Source: UBA5972 sp002430125 (GTDB lineage: Bacteria; Pseudomonadota; Alphaproteobacteria; Rhodobacterales; Rhodobacteraceae). Taken from it: a stretch of DNA of 36,965 nt. Below the pieces are notes generated by a model. That model did no database searches, was not told the origin of the DNA, and saw only the letters and a program-made list of their open reading frames with translations. Position 1 is the first letter of the stretch; the number at the start of each line of letters is the position of its first letter. Positions 8,546-16,821 of this stretch are shown here, in pieces. Both the position numbers and the translations under genes were made by a program. Location: NCBI GenBank assembly GCA_937892915.1, contig CALBIC010000031.1:1-36965 (forward strand), read 5' to 3'.

Positions 8546-9441
8546 GCGGTCAAACCTTCGGGTTCAGCCAGACCATTGGCCCGGCAACACGCGGTAATCG
8601 TATTGGCCAGCAGACAGGCAATCGTCATCGGCCCAACTCCGCCCGGAACTGGCGTGATCGCACCGGCAACCGCACTGGCACTGGCGAAATCAACGTCGCC
8701 CACCAGTCGCGTCTTGCCCTCGCCCTTTTCAGGCGCGGCAATCCGGTTGATACCCACGTCAATCACCACGGCACCGGGTTTGATCCAGTCGCCCGTCACC
8801 ATTTCAGCCCGACCAACCGCCGCCACCAAAATATCCGCCCCCCGACACAAGGCCTCGATATCCTTGGTGCGCGAATGGGCAATCGTTACGGTGCAACTGT
8901 CTTTCAGCAGCAGTTGCGCCATCGGCTTGCCGACAATGTTCGACCGCCCGACAACCACTGCATTCAGACCGGATAATGACCCCAGCTTATCGCGCAGCAT
9001 CATCAGACAGCCCAGCGGAGTGCACGGCACCATGGATTTTTGCCCTGTCGCCAGCAATCCAACATTGCTGATATGAAAGCCGTCAACGTCCTTGGCCGGA
9101 TCAATCGAATTGATCACCAAATCTTCGTTCAGATGTTTTGGCAAAGGCAATTGGCACAGAATGCCGTGGACCGCAGGATCGGCATTCAGCGTTGCAATCA
9201 GCGCCAGCAAATCTGCCTCTGACGTGTCTGCTGCCAGCCGGTGTTCATAAGAATTCATCCCGACTTCAACCGTCTGCTTGCCCTTGGCACGGACGTAAAC
9301 TTCCGAGGCCGGGTCCTCGCCCACCAGCACAACCGCCAAGCCCGGTGTAATCCCGTGATCGGCTTTTAAAGCCGCACAATGTGCCGCAACCTTTTCGCGC
9401 ACCGTTGCCGCAAAGGCTTTCCCGTCGATAATCTCAGCCAT
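8542..9441 (-). CDS. folD: Bifunctional methylenetetrahydrofolate dehydrogenase / methenyl-THF cyclohydrolase
   Basis: FolD interconverts 5,10-methylene-, 5,10-methenyl- and 10-formyl-tetrahydrofolate using NADP in the cytoplasm, supplying one-carbon units for purines and serving C1 oxidation. The 299-residue protein has the active-site region SEVYVRAKGKQ (catalytic lysine about K53), QLPLPKHL, the dinucleotide-binding VVVGRSNIVGKPMA and the C-terminal PGGVGPMTIACLLANT. The ATG at 9441 is preceded by a GGGA-type site. It lies 87 bases downstream of fhs on the same strand, but a strong hairpin separates them, so read-through may be limited. Fhs and FolD together link formate to methylene-THF. 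Confidence 0.97.
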   Translation of the reverse strand: MAEIIDGKAFAATVREKVAAHCAALKADHGITPGLAVVLVGEDPASEVYVRAKGKQTVEVGMNSYEHRLAADTSEADLLALIATLNADPAVHGILCQLPLPKHLNEDLVINSIDPAKDVDGFHISNVGLLATGQKSMVPCTPLGCLMMLRDKLGSLSGLNAVVVGRSNIVGKPMAQLLLKDSCTVTIAHSRTKDIEALCRGADILVAAVGRAEMVTGDWIKPGAVVIDVGINRIAAPEKGEGKTRLVGDVDFASASAVAGAITPVPGGVGPMTIACLLANTITACCRANGLAEPEGLTA

Positions 9442-9450
9442 CGCATCCCG

Positions 9451-9480
9451 CTTTCATAGTTTTGAAAAATACTCTCGCCG
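9451..9480 (-). repeat. Short intergenic repeat, GAGTATTTTT type, copy 1
   Basis: The minus strand reads GGCGAGAGTATTTTTCAAAA followed by CTATGAAAG. A close relative lies on the plus strand at 31763-31800 (GAGTATTTTTGAAACTATGA). Both are downstream of genes. I recall similar GGAGTATTTTT elements behind many Rhodobacterales genes, possibly as part of terminators. Confidence 0.55.
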
Positions 9481-9487
9481 AAGGCAG

Positions 9488-9522
9488 GCGGTGGCGCGGG
9501 GCTCGATGCCCCGCGCCACCGC
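9488..9522 (-). terminator. Perfect 15-bp hairpin behind fhs
   Basis: GCGGTGGCGCGGGGC pairs perfectly with GCCCCGCGCCACCGC around a 5-base loop (TCGAT). It begins 7 bases after the fhs stop codon. On the minus strand it is followed, after about 20 bases, by TATTTTTC rather than an immediate T-run, so it may work as a terminator, attenuator or mRNA-stabilising structure between fhs and folD. Confidence 0.7.
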
Positions 9523-9528
9523 ACCCGC

Positions 9529-11205
9529 TTAAAACAAGCCTTCGATTTGCCCCTGATCGTTCAGCATAATACTTTCCGCAGACGGCACGCGTGGAAGACC
9601 GGGCATTGTCATGATCTCACCACAAATCACAACCACAAATCCGGCCCCCGCTGACAGGCGAACCTCACGAACCGGCACCGAATGACCGGTTGGTGCGCCG
9701 CGCCGGTTTGGGTCGGTGGTAAACGAATACTGGGTTTTTGCCATACAGATCGGCAAAGTGCCGTAACCCTGCGCTTCCCAGGCCTTCAACTGATCGCGGA
9801 TGCTTTTATCCGCAAGCACGTCGTCGGCATGGTAAATCCGCTTGGCTATTGTCTCGATCTTCTCAAACAGGTTCATCTCATCAGGATAAAGCGGCGCAAA
9901 ATTCGCGATGCCTGAATCGGCAATCTCGGCCACGCGAGTTGACAGTTCCGTGACACCAGCCGAGCCTTTTTCCCAATGTTTACAAAGGATAGCCTCTGAC
10001 CCATGCGTGGCCACATATTTCTTGATTGCGTCCACTTCTGCATCAGTATCCGACACAAAATGGTTGATCGCCACCACCACTGGCACCCCGAACGATTTCA
10101 GATTGCCAATGTGACGTCCCAGATTAGGGCAGCCTGCTGTCACGGCCGCGACGTTCTCCGCCCCCAGATCAGCCTTGGCCACGCCGCCGTTCATCTTCAT
10201 CGCGCGCACTGTCGCCACCAAAACCACAACCGACGGCGCAAGCCCGGCTTTGCGACATTTGATGTTCATGAATTTCTCGGCACCCAAATCGGCCCCAAAG
10301 CCAGCCTCGGTGACGACATAATCCGCCAGCTTCAGCGCGGTCGTGGTTGCCACGACCGAGTTGCAGCCATGCGCGATATTCGCGAAAGGTCCGCCATGCA
10401 CAAAGGCTGGGTTGTTTTCCAGCGTTTGCACCAGATTGGGCTGCATCGCGTCTTTCAGCAACACCGCCATAGCGCCATCAGCCTTGATGTCACGGCAATA
10501 AATCGGGGTTTTGTCCCGCCGATATGCGACGATAATATCACCCAGACGCTTTTCCAGGTCTTTCAGATCCAGCGCCAGACACAGGATCGCCATAACTTCG
10601 CTGGCAACCGTGATGTCAAAACCGGTCTGGCGCGGAAAGCCGTTGGAAACACCGCCAAGCGAGGTGACAACATCGCGCAGCGCGCGGTCGTTCATGTCCA
10701 GAACACGCCGCCAGACAACCCGACGTTCGTCGATCTCAAGCCCATTGCCCCAATAGATATGGTTGTCGATCATCGCTGACAGAAGGTTATGCGCCGAGGT
10801 GATCGCGTGGAAGTCACCGGTGAAATGCAGGTTCATTTCTTCCATCGGTACGACTTGCGCATATCCGCCACCGGCAGCCCCGCCCTTCATCCCGAAACAC
10901 GGCCCTAGGCTGGCTTCGCGGATACAGATAGCGGCCTTTTTGCCAATCGCATTCAAGCCGTCACCCAGACCGACCGTCGTTGTGGTCTTGCCTTCGCCCG
11001 CCGGGGTTGGATTGATCGCCGTGACCAGAATTAGCTTGCCATTTTTCTTGCCACGCTGGGCTTTGATAAACTCGGCTGAAACCTTGGCTTTGTCATGTCC
11101 GTAAGGCAGCAAATGTTCGCTAGGTATGCCCAGCTTGGCGCCAATCGCTTGAATTGGTTGCTTGTTTGCCTCGCGCGCGATTTCGATGTCAGATTTATAG
11201 GCCAT
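9529..11205 (-). CDS. fhs: Formate--tetrahydrofolate ligase
   Basis: Fhs joins formate to tetrahydrofolate with ATP, making 10-formyl-THF in the cytoplasm. The 558-residue length is typical. The ATP-binding loop TPAGEGKTTTTVGLGDGL lies at 67-84, and CFGMKGGAAGGGYAQV and the C-terminal GEIMTMPGLPRVPSAE are hallmark segments. The ATG at 11205 follows CAGGGGAAATAA, a good ribosome-binding site. FolD is encoded next on the same strand; the pair runs between formate and methylene-THF, and in marine Rhodobacterales it serves both biosynthesis and oxidation of methyl-group carbon. A strong palindrome at 11252-11273, about 50 bases before the start, suggests transcriptional control by a dimeric regulator. 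Confidence 0.98.
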   Translation of the reverse strand: MAYKSDIEIAREANKQPIQAIGAKLGIPSEHLLPYGHDKAKVSAEFIKAQRGKKNGKLILVTAINPTPAGEGKTTTTVGLGDGLNAIGKKAAICIREASLGPCFGMKGGAAGGGYAQVVPMEEMNLHFTGDFHAITSAHNLLSAMIDNHIYWGNGLEIDERRVVWRRVLDMNDRALRDVVTSLGGVSNGFPRQTGFDITVASEVMAILCLALDLKDLEKRLGDIIVAYRRDKTPIYCRDIKADGAMAVLLKDAMQPNLVQTLENNPAFVHGGPFANIAHGCNSVVATTTALKLADYVVTEAGFGADLGAEKFMNIKCRKAGLAPSVVVLVATVRAMKMNGGVAKADLGAENVAAVTAGCPNLGRHIGNLKSFGVPVVVAINHFVSDTDAEVDAIKKYVATHGSEAILCKHWEKGSAGVTELSTRVAEIADSGIANFAPLYPDEMNLFEKIETIAKRIYHADDVLADKSIRDQLKAWEAQGYGTLPICMAKTQYSFTTDPNRRGAPTGHSVPVREVRLSAGAGFVVVICGEIMTMPGLPRVPSAESIMLNDQGQIEGLF

Positions 11206-11251
11206 TTATTTCCCCTGTTGATGCCGCCAGCATGGTTTTCCACGTAACGCT

Positions 11252-11273
11252 ATTCTGTGGTATACCACATAAT
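11252..11273. promoter_or_regulatory. Palindromic operator candidate upstream of fhs
   Basis: A perfect 14-base palindrome TGTGGTATACCACA (11256-11269) extends to a 22-base imperfect palindrome with only one mismatched pair (ATTC...TAAT). It ends 47 bases before the fhs start, where a repressor or activator could act. The TGGTATACCA core is like operators of FadR/FCD-type GntR regulators (pattern TNGTNNNACNA). No GntR gene is in the window. Confidence 0.6.
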
Positions 11274-11422
11274 CGCGCGCTGGTGCTACTTGAGTTTGCT
11301 ATATCCGTGAAACTGTCAGCCGCGAATACGCTTTCCGACATATTGACGTTCGGAATCGTCTTGCCCATCCGGGAAATTTCGTTTCGGAAACTTCGATCGG
11401 CCTCTACAACTGATCGCCCAAT

Positions 11423-12010
11423 TTACTTGGGCGAATGCGTCCAGACAGGCTGATCCGGAATATGCAGCCGAACGCGGTCACCCATACGGATCAGACCTTC
11501 GCGTTCCACCCATGCCGTGACCCCGCGCCGGTTGTTGGCGGCAGGTTTGAAGGCGCGACCTTTGCCTGGGTGTTCGGCGTCAATTACCGGGGCTGGCAAA
11601 ACACAGGGACGGTTTTCCATATCCACCACCAGCGTCGCACCCGACGGAAACTGCAACCTTGACGATGGTGGCACAAGGGTGAGATCCGGTATCCCCTGCA
11701 GCACGATCGACGCCCCGACCCACCGCGGGTCAAAGGCGTCCATCCCCATATCAGCGGCGATCAAAGCAAGTTCCTCGGCTGACAGAATAGAAAACTGCCT
11801 TGTGTTGCGGATCACTGTACCCTTTTTATATTGCGCGGTTACCCGGCTGTCAGACAGCCGCGTCAGGCCTCCATGCGCCTCGCCTTCAGGGCCATCAAAC
11901 CGCGCCATGACTTCGGCCAAAGGGTCCGAGGCCAACTTTGCGTCGCGGTTTTTCACGTGACCAAGAAAGGTCACATCTGCGTAAAAATCTGTCGGCATAA
12001 GGGCAGGCAT
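11423..12010 (-). CDS. MOSC domain-containing protein
   Basis: This 194-residue protein is a single MOSC domain, the module found in molybdenum cofactor sulfurases and YiiM-like enzymes that handle sulfur on the molybdenum cofactor or reduce N-hydroxylated compounds. The conserved cysteine lies in MENRPCVLPAP (about C136), and HGGLTRLSDSRV precedes it. The ATG at 12010 has GGAG six bases upstream; the longer frame from 12091 would run back through the ftsH terminator hairpin and is unlikely. Which cofactor or substrate it uses is not evident. It sits between the fhs promoter and the ftsH terminator and is probably transcribed on its own. Confidence 0.85.
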   Translation of the reverse strand: MPALMPTDFYADVTFLGHVKNRDAKLASDPLAEVMARFDGPEGEAHGGLTRLSDSRVTAQYKKGTVIRNTRQFSILSAEELALIAADMGMDAFDPRWVGASIVLQGIPDLTLVPPSSRLQFPSGATLVVDMENRPCVLPAPVIDAEHPGKGRAFKPAANNRRGVTAWVEREGLIRMGDRVRLHIPDQPVWTHSPK

Positions 12011-12070
12011 AATTTGCTCCGATTGGGTATGGTTAACCTGCGGCAAGCGCATGGCAGTTGCAAGCCAGCC

Positions 12071-12103
12071 AAACGAAAACACCCGACACAAGGCCGGGTG
12101 TTT
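12071..12103 (-). terminator. Rho-independent terminator behind ftsH
   Basis: AAACACCCG (minus strand 12103 down to 12095) pairs with CGGGTGTTT (12085-12077), followed by the T-rich tail of TTTTCGTTT. It is 20 bases beyond the ftsH stop and is the natural end of the tol-tilS-ftsH transcription block. Confidence 0.8.
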
Positions 12104-12122
12104 CAGTGAATTCGTAATTTGT

Positions 12123-14045
12123 TTAGGCCGACGGTTCCGGCTCTAATCCACTGGATTTCGGCTTGGCGGTTTTAGGAATGGCAGTGACGCTGGTGGTGTT
12201 GCCACCGGAGGCAGCGCTTCCACCTTCTTCATCGCTACCACGGTTCAAAGGCTCGCCCGCCATGATCTTCTTGATCTCGTCGCCGGTCAGCGTTTCATAT
12301 TCGATCAACCCCAAAGCCAGCCGTTCAAACTCGTCGTTCTTTTCGAGCAGGATCTTTTTGGCCAGATCATACCCTCTGTCGATCAAAGTTTTCACTTCGT
12401 CTTCAATGGTTTCCTTGGCTTTGGCCGAGATCGAAAAGCCACCGGCCCCTTGCCCGCCATAACCCTGATGCGCTTCGGTGTAATCGATGTTGCCGACCTT
12501 GTCAGACATGCCCCAGCGCATCACCATCGCCCGCGCCAAAGACGACGCTTGCTGAATGTCGCCCGATGGCCCGTTGCTGACGTTGTCTTCGCCGTACTTG
12601 ATAATCTCGGCGGCTTTACCGGCCATGGTCATCGCCAGCTTTTGTTCGCATTCGTTCTTTTGCCAGTTCAGCCGGTCAATTTCCGGCAACGACACGACCA
12701 TGCCAAGTGCGCCACCGCGGGCAATCACCGTGGCCTTATAAACCGGGTCACATTCCGGCAGGCTGATCCCGACGACGGCATGGCCTGCCTCGTGATAGGC
12801 GGTCTTTTCGATCTGCTTTTTGGTACGCACCATGGAGCGCCGTTCGGCCCCCATCATCACCTTGTCTTTGGCGTTCTCAAAGTCTTCCATCATCACGAAC
12901 CGCTTACCGGTGCGCGCAGCCAGCAAGGCGGCCTCGTTCACCAGATTGGCCAGATCAGCACCGGAAAACCCCGGCGAGCCACGCGCGATGATCCTAAGAT
13001 CAACGTCAGGGCCAAGCGGCGTTTTGCGGGCATGTACGTTCAGGATTTTCTCGCGGCCTTTTATGTCAGGATTTGGCACATGCACCTGGCGATCAAACCG
13101 ACCGGGGCGCAGCAAAGCCGGGTCAAGCACGTCGGCCCGGTTGGTCGCCGCAATCAGGATCACGCCTTCGTTGGCTTCAAACCCGTCCATTTCAACCAGC
13201 AACTGGTTCAATGTCTGTTCGCGCTCGTCATTACCGCCGCCATAACCTGACCCACGATGCCGACCGACTGCGTCAATCTCGTCGATAAACACGATACAAG
13301 GCGCATTTTTTTTGGCCTGCTCGAACATATCCCGCACCCGGCTTGCGCCGACGCCGACAAACATTTCCACAAAGTCCGACCCCGAGATGGTAAAAAACGG
13401 CACACCTGCTTCGCCGGCAATGGCGCGGGCCAGCAAGGTTTTACCTGTCCCCGGAGGGCCGATCAGCAAAGCGCCCTTAGGGATTTTACCACCAAGGCGG
13501 CTGAATTTTTGCGGGTCGCGCAGGAATTCAACGATCTCTTCCAGCTCTTCTTTGGCTTCGTCAATTCCGGCAACGTCGTCAAACGTCACACGGGTCGAGC
13601 GTTCGGTCAGCAGTTTGGCCTTGGATTTACCAAAACCCATGGCCCCGCCTTTACCGCCACCTTGCATCCGGTTCATGAAGAATATCCAGACACCGATCAG
13701 CAGCAGGAACGGCAACCAGACGCCCACCAGGGACATGATACCTGATTGTTCCTGCGGTTTGGCTTCGATCGAAACACCGGCGGTCAGCAAGGCGTCAGTG
13801 ACTTCACTTGCTGCGCCCTGCGGCTGAATGGTGAGGTACTGATCGCCATTCGTACCAGTGACCATGATCTTTTCACCGTTCAGAACGACGCTTTTGACTT
13901 CGCCTCGGCCAACTGCCTGCATAAAGCCCGAAAACCGCTCTTCGTTGGTTCCAAGCGTCGAGGTGCTGTTACTGAACATATTAAACAGGGCGACGACCAG
14001 CAGGAACAGGACGACCCAGAAAGCGATATTGCGCGTGTTTCCCAA
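12123..14045 (-). CDS. ftsH: ATP-dependent zinc metalloprotease FtsH
   Basis: FtsH is a hexameric inner-membrane AAA+ protease that degrades misfolded membrane proteins and regulators. The 640-residue product has two membrane spans (about 7-24 and 103-124), Walker A GPPGTGKT (196-203), Walker B IVFIDE (251-256), the second region of homology around TNRADVLDPALLRPGRFD, and the zinc site HEAGH (418-422). Family proteins begin MGN(A/T)RN, which requires the TTG at 14045; an AGGAG site lies eight bases before it. An ATG five bases upstream is out of frame. It is the last gene of a minus-strand run starting upstream of tilS and is followed by a clear terminator. The C-terminal tail is low-complexity, as is usual. 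Confidence 0.98.
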   Translation of the reverse strand: MGNTRNIAFWVVLFLLVVALFNMFSNSTSTLGTNEERFSGFMQAVGRGEVKSVVLNGEKIMVTGTNGDQYLTIQPQGAASEVTDALLTAGVSIEAKPQEQSGIMSLVGVWLPFLLLIGVWIFFMNRMQGGGKGGAMGFGKSKAKLLTERSTRVTFDDVAGIDEAKEELEEIVEFLRDPQKFSRLGGKIPKGALLIGPPGTGKTLLARAIAGEAGVPFFTISGSDFVEMFVGVGASRVRDMFEQAKKNAPCIVFIDEIDAVGRHRGSGYGGGNDEREQTLNQLLVEMDGFEANEGVILIAATNRADVLDPALLRPGRFDRQVHVPNPDIKGREKILNVHARKTPLGPDVDLRIIARGSPGFSGADLANLVNEAALLAARTGKRFVMMEDFENAKDKVMMGAERRSMVRTKKQIEKTAYHEAGHAVVGISLPECDPVYKATVIARGGALGMVVSLPEIDRLNWQKNECEQKLAMTMAGKAAEIIKYGEDNVSNGPSGDIQQASSLARAMVMRWGMSDKVGNIDYTEAHQGYGGQGAGGFSISAKAKETIEDEVKTLIDRGYDLAKKILLEKNDEFERLALGLIEYETLTGDEIKKIMAGEPLNRGSDEEGGSAASGGNTTSVTAIPKTAKPKSSGLEPEPSA

Positions 14046-14066
14046 AACATCTGCTCCTAAAATAGG

Positions 14067-14086
14067 GTCACGCGGGTATGCGTGAC
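14067..14086. promoter_or_regulatory. Inverted repeat just upstream of ftsH
   Basis: GTCACGC-GGGTAT-GCGTGAC is a perfect 7-base inverted repeat with a 6-base spacer, ending 22 bases before the TTG start of ftsH and lying between tilS and ftsH. It could be a protein-binding site or a 5' UTR hairpin near the ribosome-binding site. No T-run follows on the minus strand, so it is not a typical terminator. Confidence 0.4.
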
Positions 14087-14122
14087 AAAGTTGAGCCTAA
14101 CATAGGCATCACAGCCAAGGAT

Positions 14123-15385
14123 TCAATGCGATAAAATCGAGGAAAAATAATCCTCGGCACCTTTTCGCAGGCTAATTGACCAACCTTGCGGCCAACCTGC
14201 CAAAGGTGCGGCGATTAACTGGCTGTCATGCCAAACCGACGGCGCTGCGATCAGGCTTGTTCGGGGTAGCCCCACGGCGCGCCAATCGGGGCAAGCCAAC
14301 AAGCCGTTTTCACCCGTTGCGCGGATCGTGACGCCTGTTGTTTCCGGTCCGCCAGTTAAAACCCAGCGATGATCCCATGCAGCACTTGGCACTGTCACCA
14401 AATCACCAACCTGCGCGTATTCACGGCTGACGGTGAATGTAGCGTTCCGGTTGGGCGTGATCACACATCCTGCAAGCGTTGACTTTTCACCATTCTCAAG
14501 CTTTATCAATAAGTTGCGCAGGCTGTCGAAACGTGGGCGATAGTCGGCTGATGCCACCCATTTCAGACTGTGCGACAACAGCCTGTTTTGCAATTCCGTG
14601 TCCAGTTGAAAGAACCCGTCGCGGCTGATTGTGATGTCGCCAGCAGGTGTAATTGTGGCCAGCGATCGTGCGGCTTGTTGCGTCATGCGCTCTAGAAACC
14701 GTCTGGTTTCCTGCATCCGTGCCGCCGTATTGGCCAGCCCCTGAACTGACAAACCCAGCCCTTCGATCGCCTTACGGATATGAATTCGCTCGAATGCGTC
14801 GTTTTGATTGCTGGGATCTTCAGACCATGCAATTCCGCGCACCCGCAAGAAATTGCGCAATTCTTCGCGAGCAGCGCCTAAAAGTGGCCTGATCCACCGG
14901 ATTTCGCTTCGTTGGCTGACGATTGGCATTGCGGCCAGCCCGTCAACGCCAGACCCGCGCATCAACCGCATCACCAGAGTTTCGGCCTGATCTTCGGATG
15001 TGTGGCCAAGGGCAACCACCGCCAAGTCAAGACTTTTGGCCCATTTAGCAAGCAGGCCGTGCCTGGCGCGTCGCGCCTGATCTTGTAAGTTCCCTTTGCC
15101 GTCCCAGCCCGTCCAATGCAACACGGTATGCGACACATTCAATGCCGCACATAAACGCGCGACCTGTTCCGCTTCATCCAATGCTTCGGGTCTGAGGCCG
15201 TGATTGACTGTTGCTGCATTAAGCGTCACCCCAAGCGGCTTGGCCCAGTCTGACAACATCACCAGCAGTGCCGTGGAATCGCCGCCACCAGAAACCGCGA
15301 CACCCAAGCTTTTGGGGGTCTCATCAGGCAGGCAGACGCGCATTTGGTCGGTGAAGTCCAACACCGGCTGCGGTTCAGGTGGCAC
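14123..15385 (-). CDS. tilS: tRNA(Ile)-lysidine synthetase
   Basis: TilS attaches lysine to C34 of the tRNA-Ile with CAU anticodon, changing its decoding to AUA; it is essential. The 420-residue product carries the PP-loop SGGGDST (32-38) and the downstream ATVNHGLRPEA and GHTSEDQAETLVMRLMRGSG segments of the N-terminal ATPase domain, with a divergent C-terminal tRNA-binding part. The start is a GTG at 15385 that overlaps the ybgF stop by 11 bases; an ATG at 15343 is an alternative start, and neither has a strong ribosome-binding site. Placement between ybgF and ftsH is typical of Rhodobacterales and suggests co-transcription. Confidence 0.95.
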   Translation of the reverse strand: MPPEPQPVLDFTDQMRVCLPDETPKSLGVAVSGGGDSTALLVMLSDWAKPLGVTLNAATVNHGLRPEALDEAEQVARLCAALNVSHTVLHWTGWDGKGNLQDQARRARHGLLAKWAKSLDLAVVALGHTSEDQAETLVMRLMRGSGVDGLAAMPIVSQRSEIRWIRPLLGAAREELRNFLRVRGIAWSEDPSNQNDAFERIHIRKAIEGLGLSVQGLANTAARMQETRRFLERMTQQAARSLATITPAGDITISRDGFFQLDTELQNRLLSHSLKWVASADYRPRFDSLRNLLIKLENGEKSTLAGCVITPNRNATFTVSREYAQVGDLVTVPSAAWDHRWVLTGGPETTGVTIRATGENGLLACPDWRAVGLPRTSLIAAPSVWHDSQLIAAPLAGWPQGWSISLRKGAEDYFSSILSH

Positions 15386-16217
15386 AATTCATCGCTGAAC
15401 GGTCGGCGCGTGCTTTGCTGTCGGCATCCGTACCCGGATAGCGCACATTGACCTCGTTTAAGGTCAGGCAAGCCTCGTTGCGCTGGCCGATCTTGTCCAG
15501 ACTGACACCAAGCCGGTACAGCGATACAGGTGCCAGCGGCCCGTCCGGCGCGCTGGAGAAAGCCTGCAAGAACGCCCGTGCCGCCTTGCTCCAATCATCA
15601 GCCATGGCCAGAGATTCGCCGCGCCAATAATGCGCATCTCCGGTCAGAACACCGCCAGGATAGTTATCGATATAGGTCTGAAACTGATCCGCAGCGCGAC
15701 TGAAGTCGCCTTTGTCATAGCTGGCTTTGGCGGCATCAAAATCTGCTTGCTCGCTGATCGCCAGTTCGGCGTTGCCCTTGGTCTGCGGCGTTTCGACGAT
15801 CATCGGCGTGGTTGTTTGCAGAATGTCAGCCCCGCCAAGCGTGGTGGTTTCGCCCAGTTTGGACACATCCCCGCCTTCCAGTTCAACCAGCCGAAACTCA
15901 AGATCGCCAACACGGGCTGTGCCATCTTTTACAACGCGTTCGAGCTTGAACTGCAAGTCTTCAACCTTGCCTGCCAAACGCCGCATTTCACCCTCGATGG
16001 CGTCAATACGCTCAAGCGCTTCGCCGTTGGAACTGCCGACAGAATTACTGTTGCCGGTGGTCGAAAGCTCGGTTTTCAGCCGTTGGATGTCCACATGAAG
16101 GAACGAAAGTTCCTGCCTGATATCCGCCAGAGACTCTTTGCGTGATTGCGCCGCCAGAGGCGTTGCAAGCAAAATCGCCAGACACCAAGAAATCGCAATC
16201 TGTCGCCACATCATCAT
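15375..16217 (-). CDS. cpoB: Tol-Pal system protein YbgF/CpoB
   Basis: CpoB (YbgF) is a periplasmic protein that coordinates outer-membrane constriction with peptidoglycan synthesis at division. The 280-residue protein has a signal peptide ending near ATPLAAQ (about residue 24), a coiled-coil region (about 25-110) rich in heptads, a linker, and C-terminal TPR repeats (about 155-275), seen in DFDAAKASYDKGDFSRAADQF and the following helical pairs. It is 18 bases downstream of pal and overlaps tilS by 11 bases. The domain order is that of the family, and the gene order pal-ybgF supports the call. Confidence 0.93.
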   Translation of the reverse strand: MMMWRQIAISWCLAILLATPLAAQSRKESLADIRQELSFLHVDIQRLKTELSTTGNSNSVGSSNGEALERIDAIEGEMRRLAGKVEDLQFKLERVVKDGTARVGDLEFRLVELEGGDVSKLGETTTLGGADILQTTTPMIVETPQTKGNAELAISEQADFDAAKASYDKGDFSRAADQFQTYIDNYPGGVLTGDAHYWRGESLAMADDWSKAARAFLQAFSSAPDGPLAPVSLYRLGVSLDKIGQRNEACLTLNEVNVRYPGTDADSKARADRSAMNCAT

Positions 16218-16235
16218 TCGCCCGGTTTCCTATGC

Positions 16236-16727
16236 CTAACTGGTGCCGCCTGCATTCACCACAGTCACGGCGCGCCGATTCTGTGACCAACACGCCTCGG
16301 TTGAACAAATCTCAATCGGGCGTTCTTTACCATATGTAATCGTGCTGAGACGGTTATCTGCGACGCCCCGACTGACAAGGTAGGCCTGCACAGCACTGGC
16401 ACGCCGTGCGCCCAGCGCAAGGTTGTACTCGCGTGTGCCCTGCTCGTCTGCATGGCCTTCGATCAGCGCTTTAAATTCAACATTTTGCGCCAGCCAAGTC
16501 GCCTGCGCATCAAGGATCGAGCGCGCTTCATCGTTCAATGTGCTTTGGTCAACAGTGAACAACACACGATCGCCAACTGAAGCAACGAAAAATTCGGGCG
16601 AGTTTTGCGCAAAATTTCCGCTTTTATTCAGATCAACCGTGTCGCTTCCGCTGTTGGGAAGTTGACTGTTACAGGCGGCAAGGGCGAACACACTTGCGGC
16701 CAGTATAAGTGCCAAACTAATTCTCAT
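16236..16727 (-). CDS. pal: Peptidoglycan-associated lipoprotein Pal
   Basis: Pal is an outer-membrane lipoprotein that binds peptidoglycan and TolB. The 163-residue precursor has a lipobox LAAC with lipidated C19, a short linker, and an OmpA-like domain (about 50-160) with ALIEGHADEQGTREYNLALG, which carries the diaminopimelate-binding residues. The ATG at 16727 is preceded by AGGAACAGGAAA. It lies between tolB (94 bases upstream) and ybgF, as in the standard Tol-Pal operon. Confidence 0.97.
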   Translation of the reverse strand: MRISLALILAASVFALAACNSQLPNSGSDTVDLNKSGNFAQNSPEFFVASVGDRVLFTVDQSTLNDEARSILDAQATWLAQNVEFKALIEGHADEQGTREYNLALGARRASAVQAYLVSRGVADNRLSTITYGKERPIEICSTEACWSQNRRAVTVVNAGGTS

Positions 16728-16821
16728 TTTCCTGTTCCTCTTTCTGGGTTTTTTGTGGCTTTGGCCTGCTCGTGGCCGATTGTATCACTATTTGGCCGGT
16801 TTGTGTATCGGCCTTACATCT

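Noticed and set aside
10003..10779. Long plus-strand ORF (258 codons) opposite fhs
   Set aside because: It is a shadow of the highly conserved fhs frame; it is rich in His and Arg and unlike any protein family.
12450..13250. Long plus-strand ORF opposite ftsH
   Set aside because: It mirrors the ftsH reading frame in a GC-rich genome and has no initiation signals.
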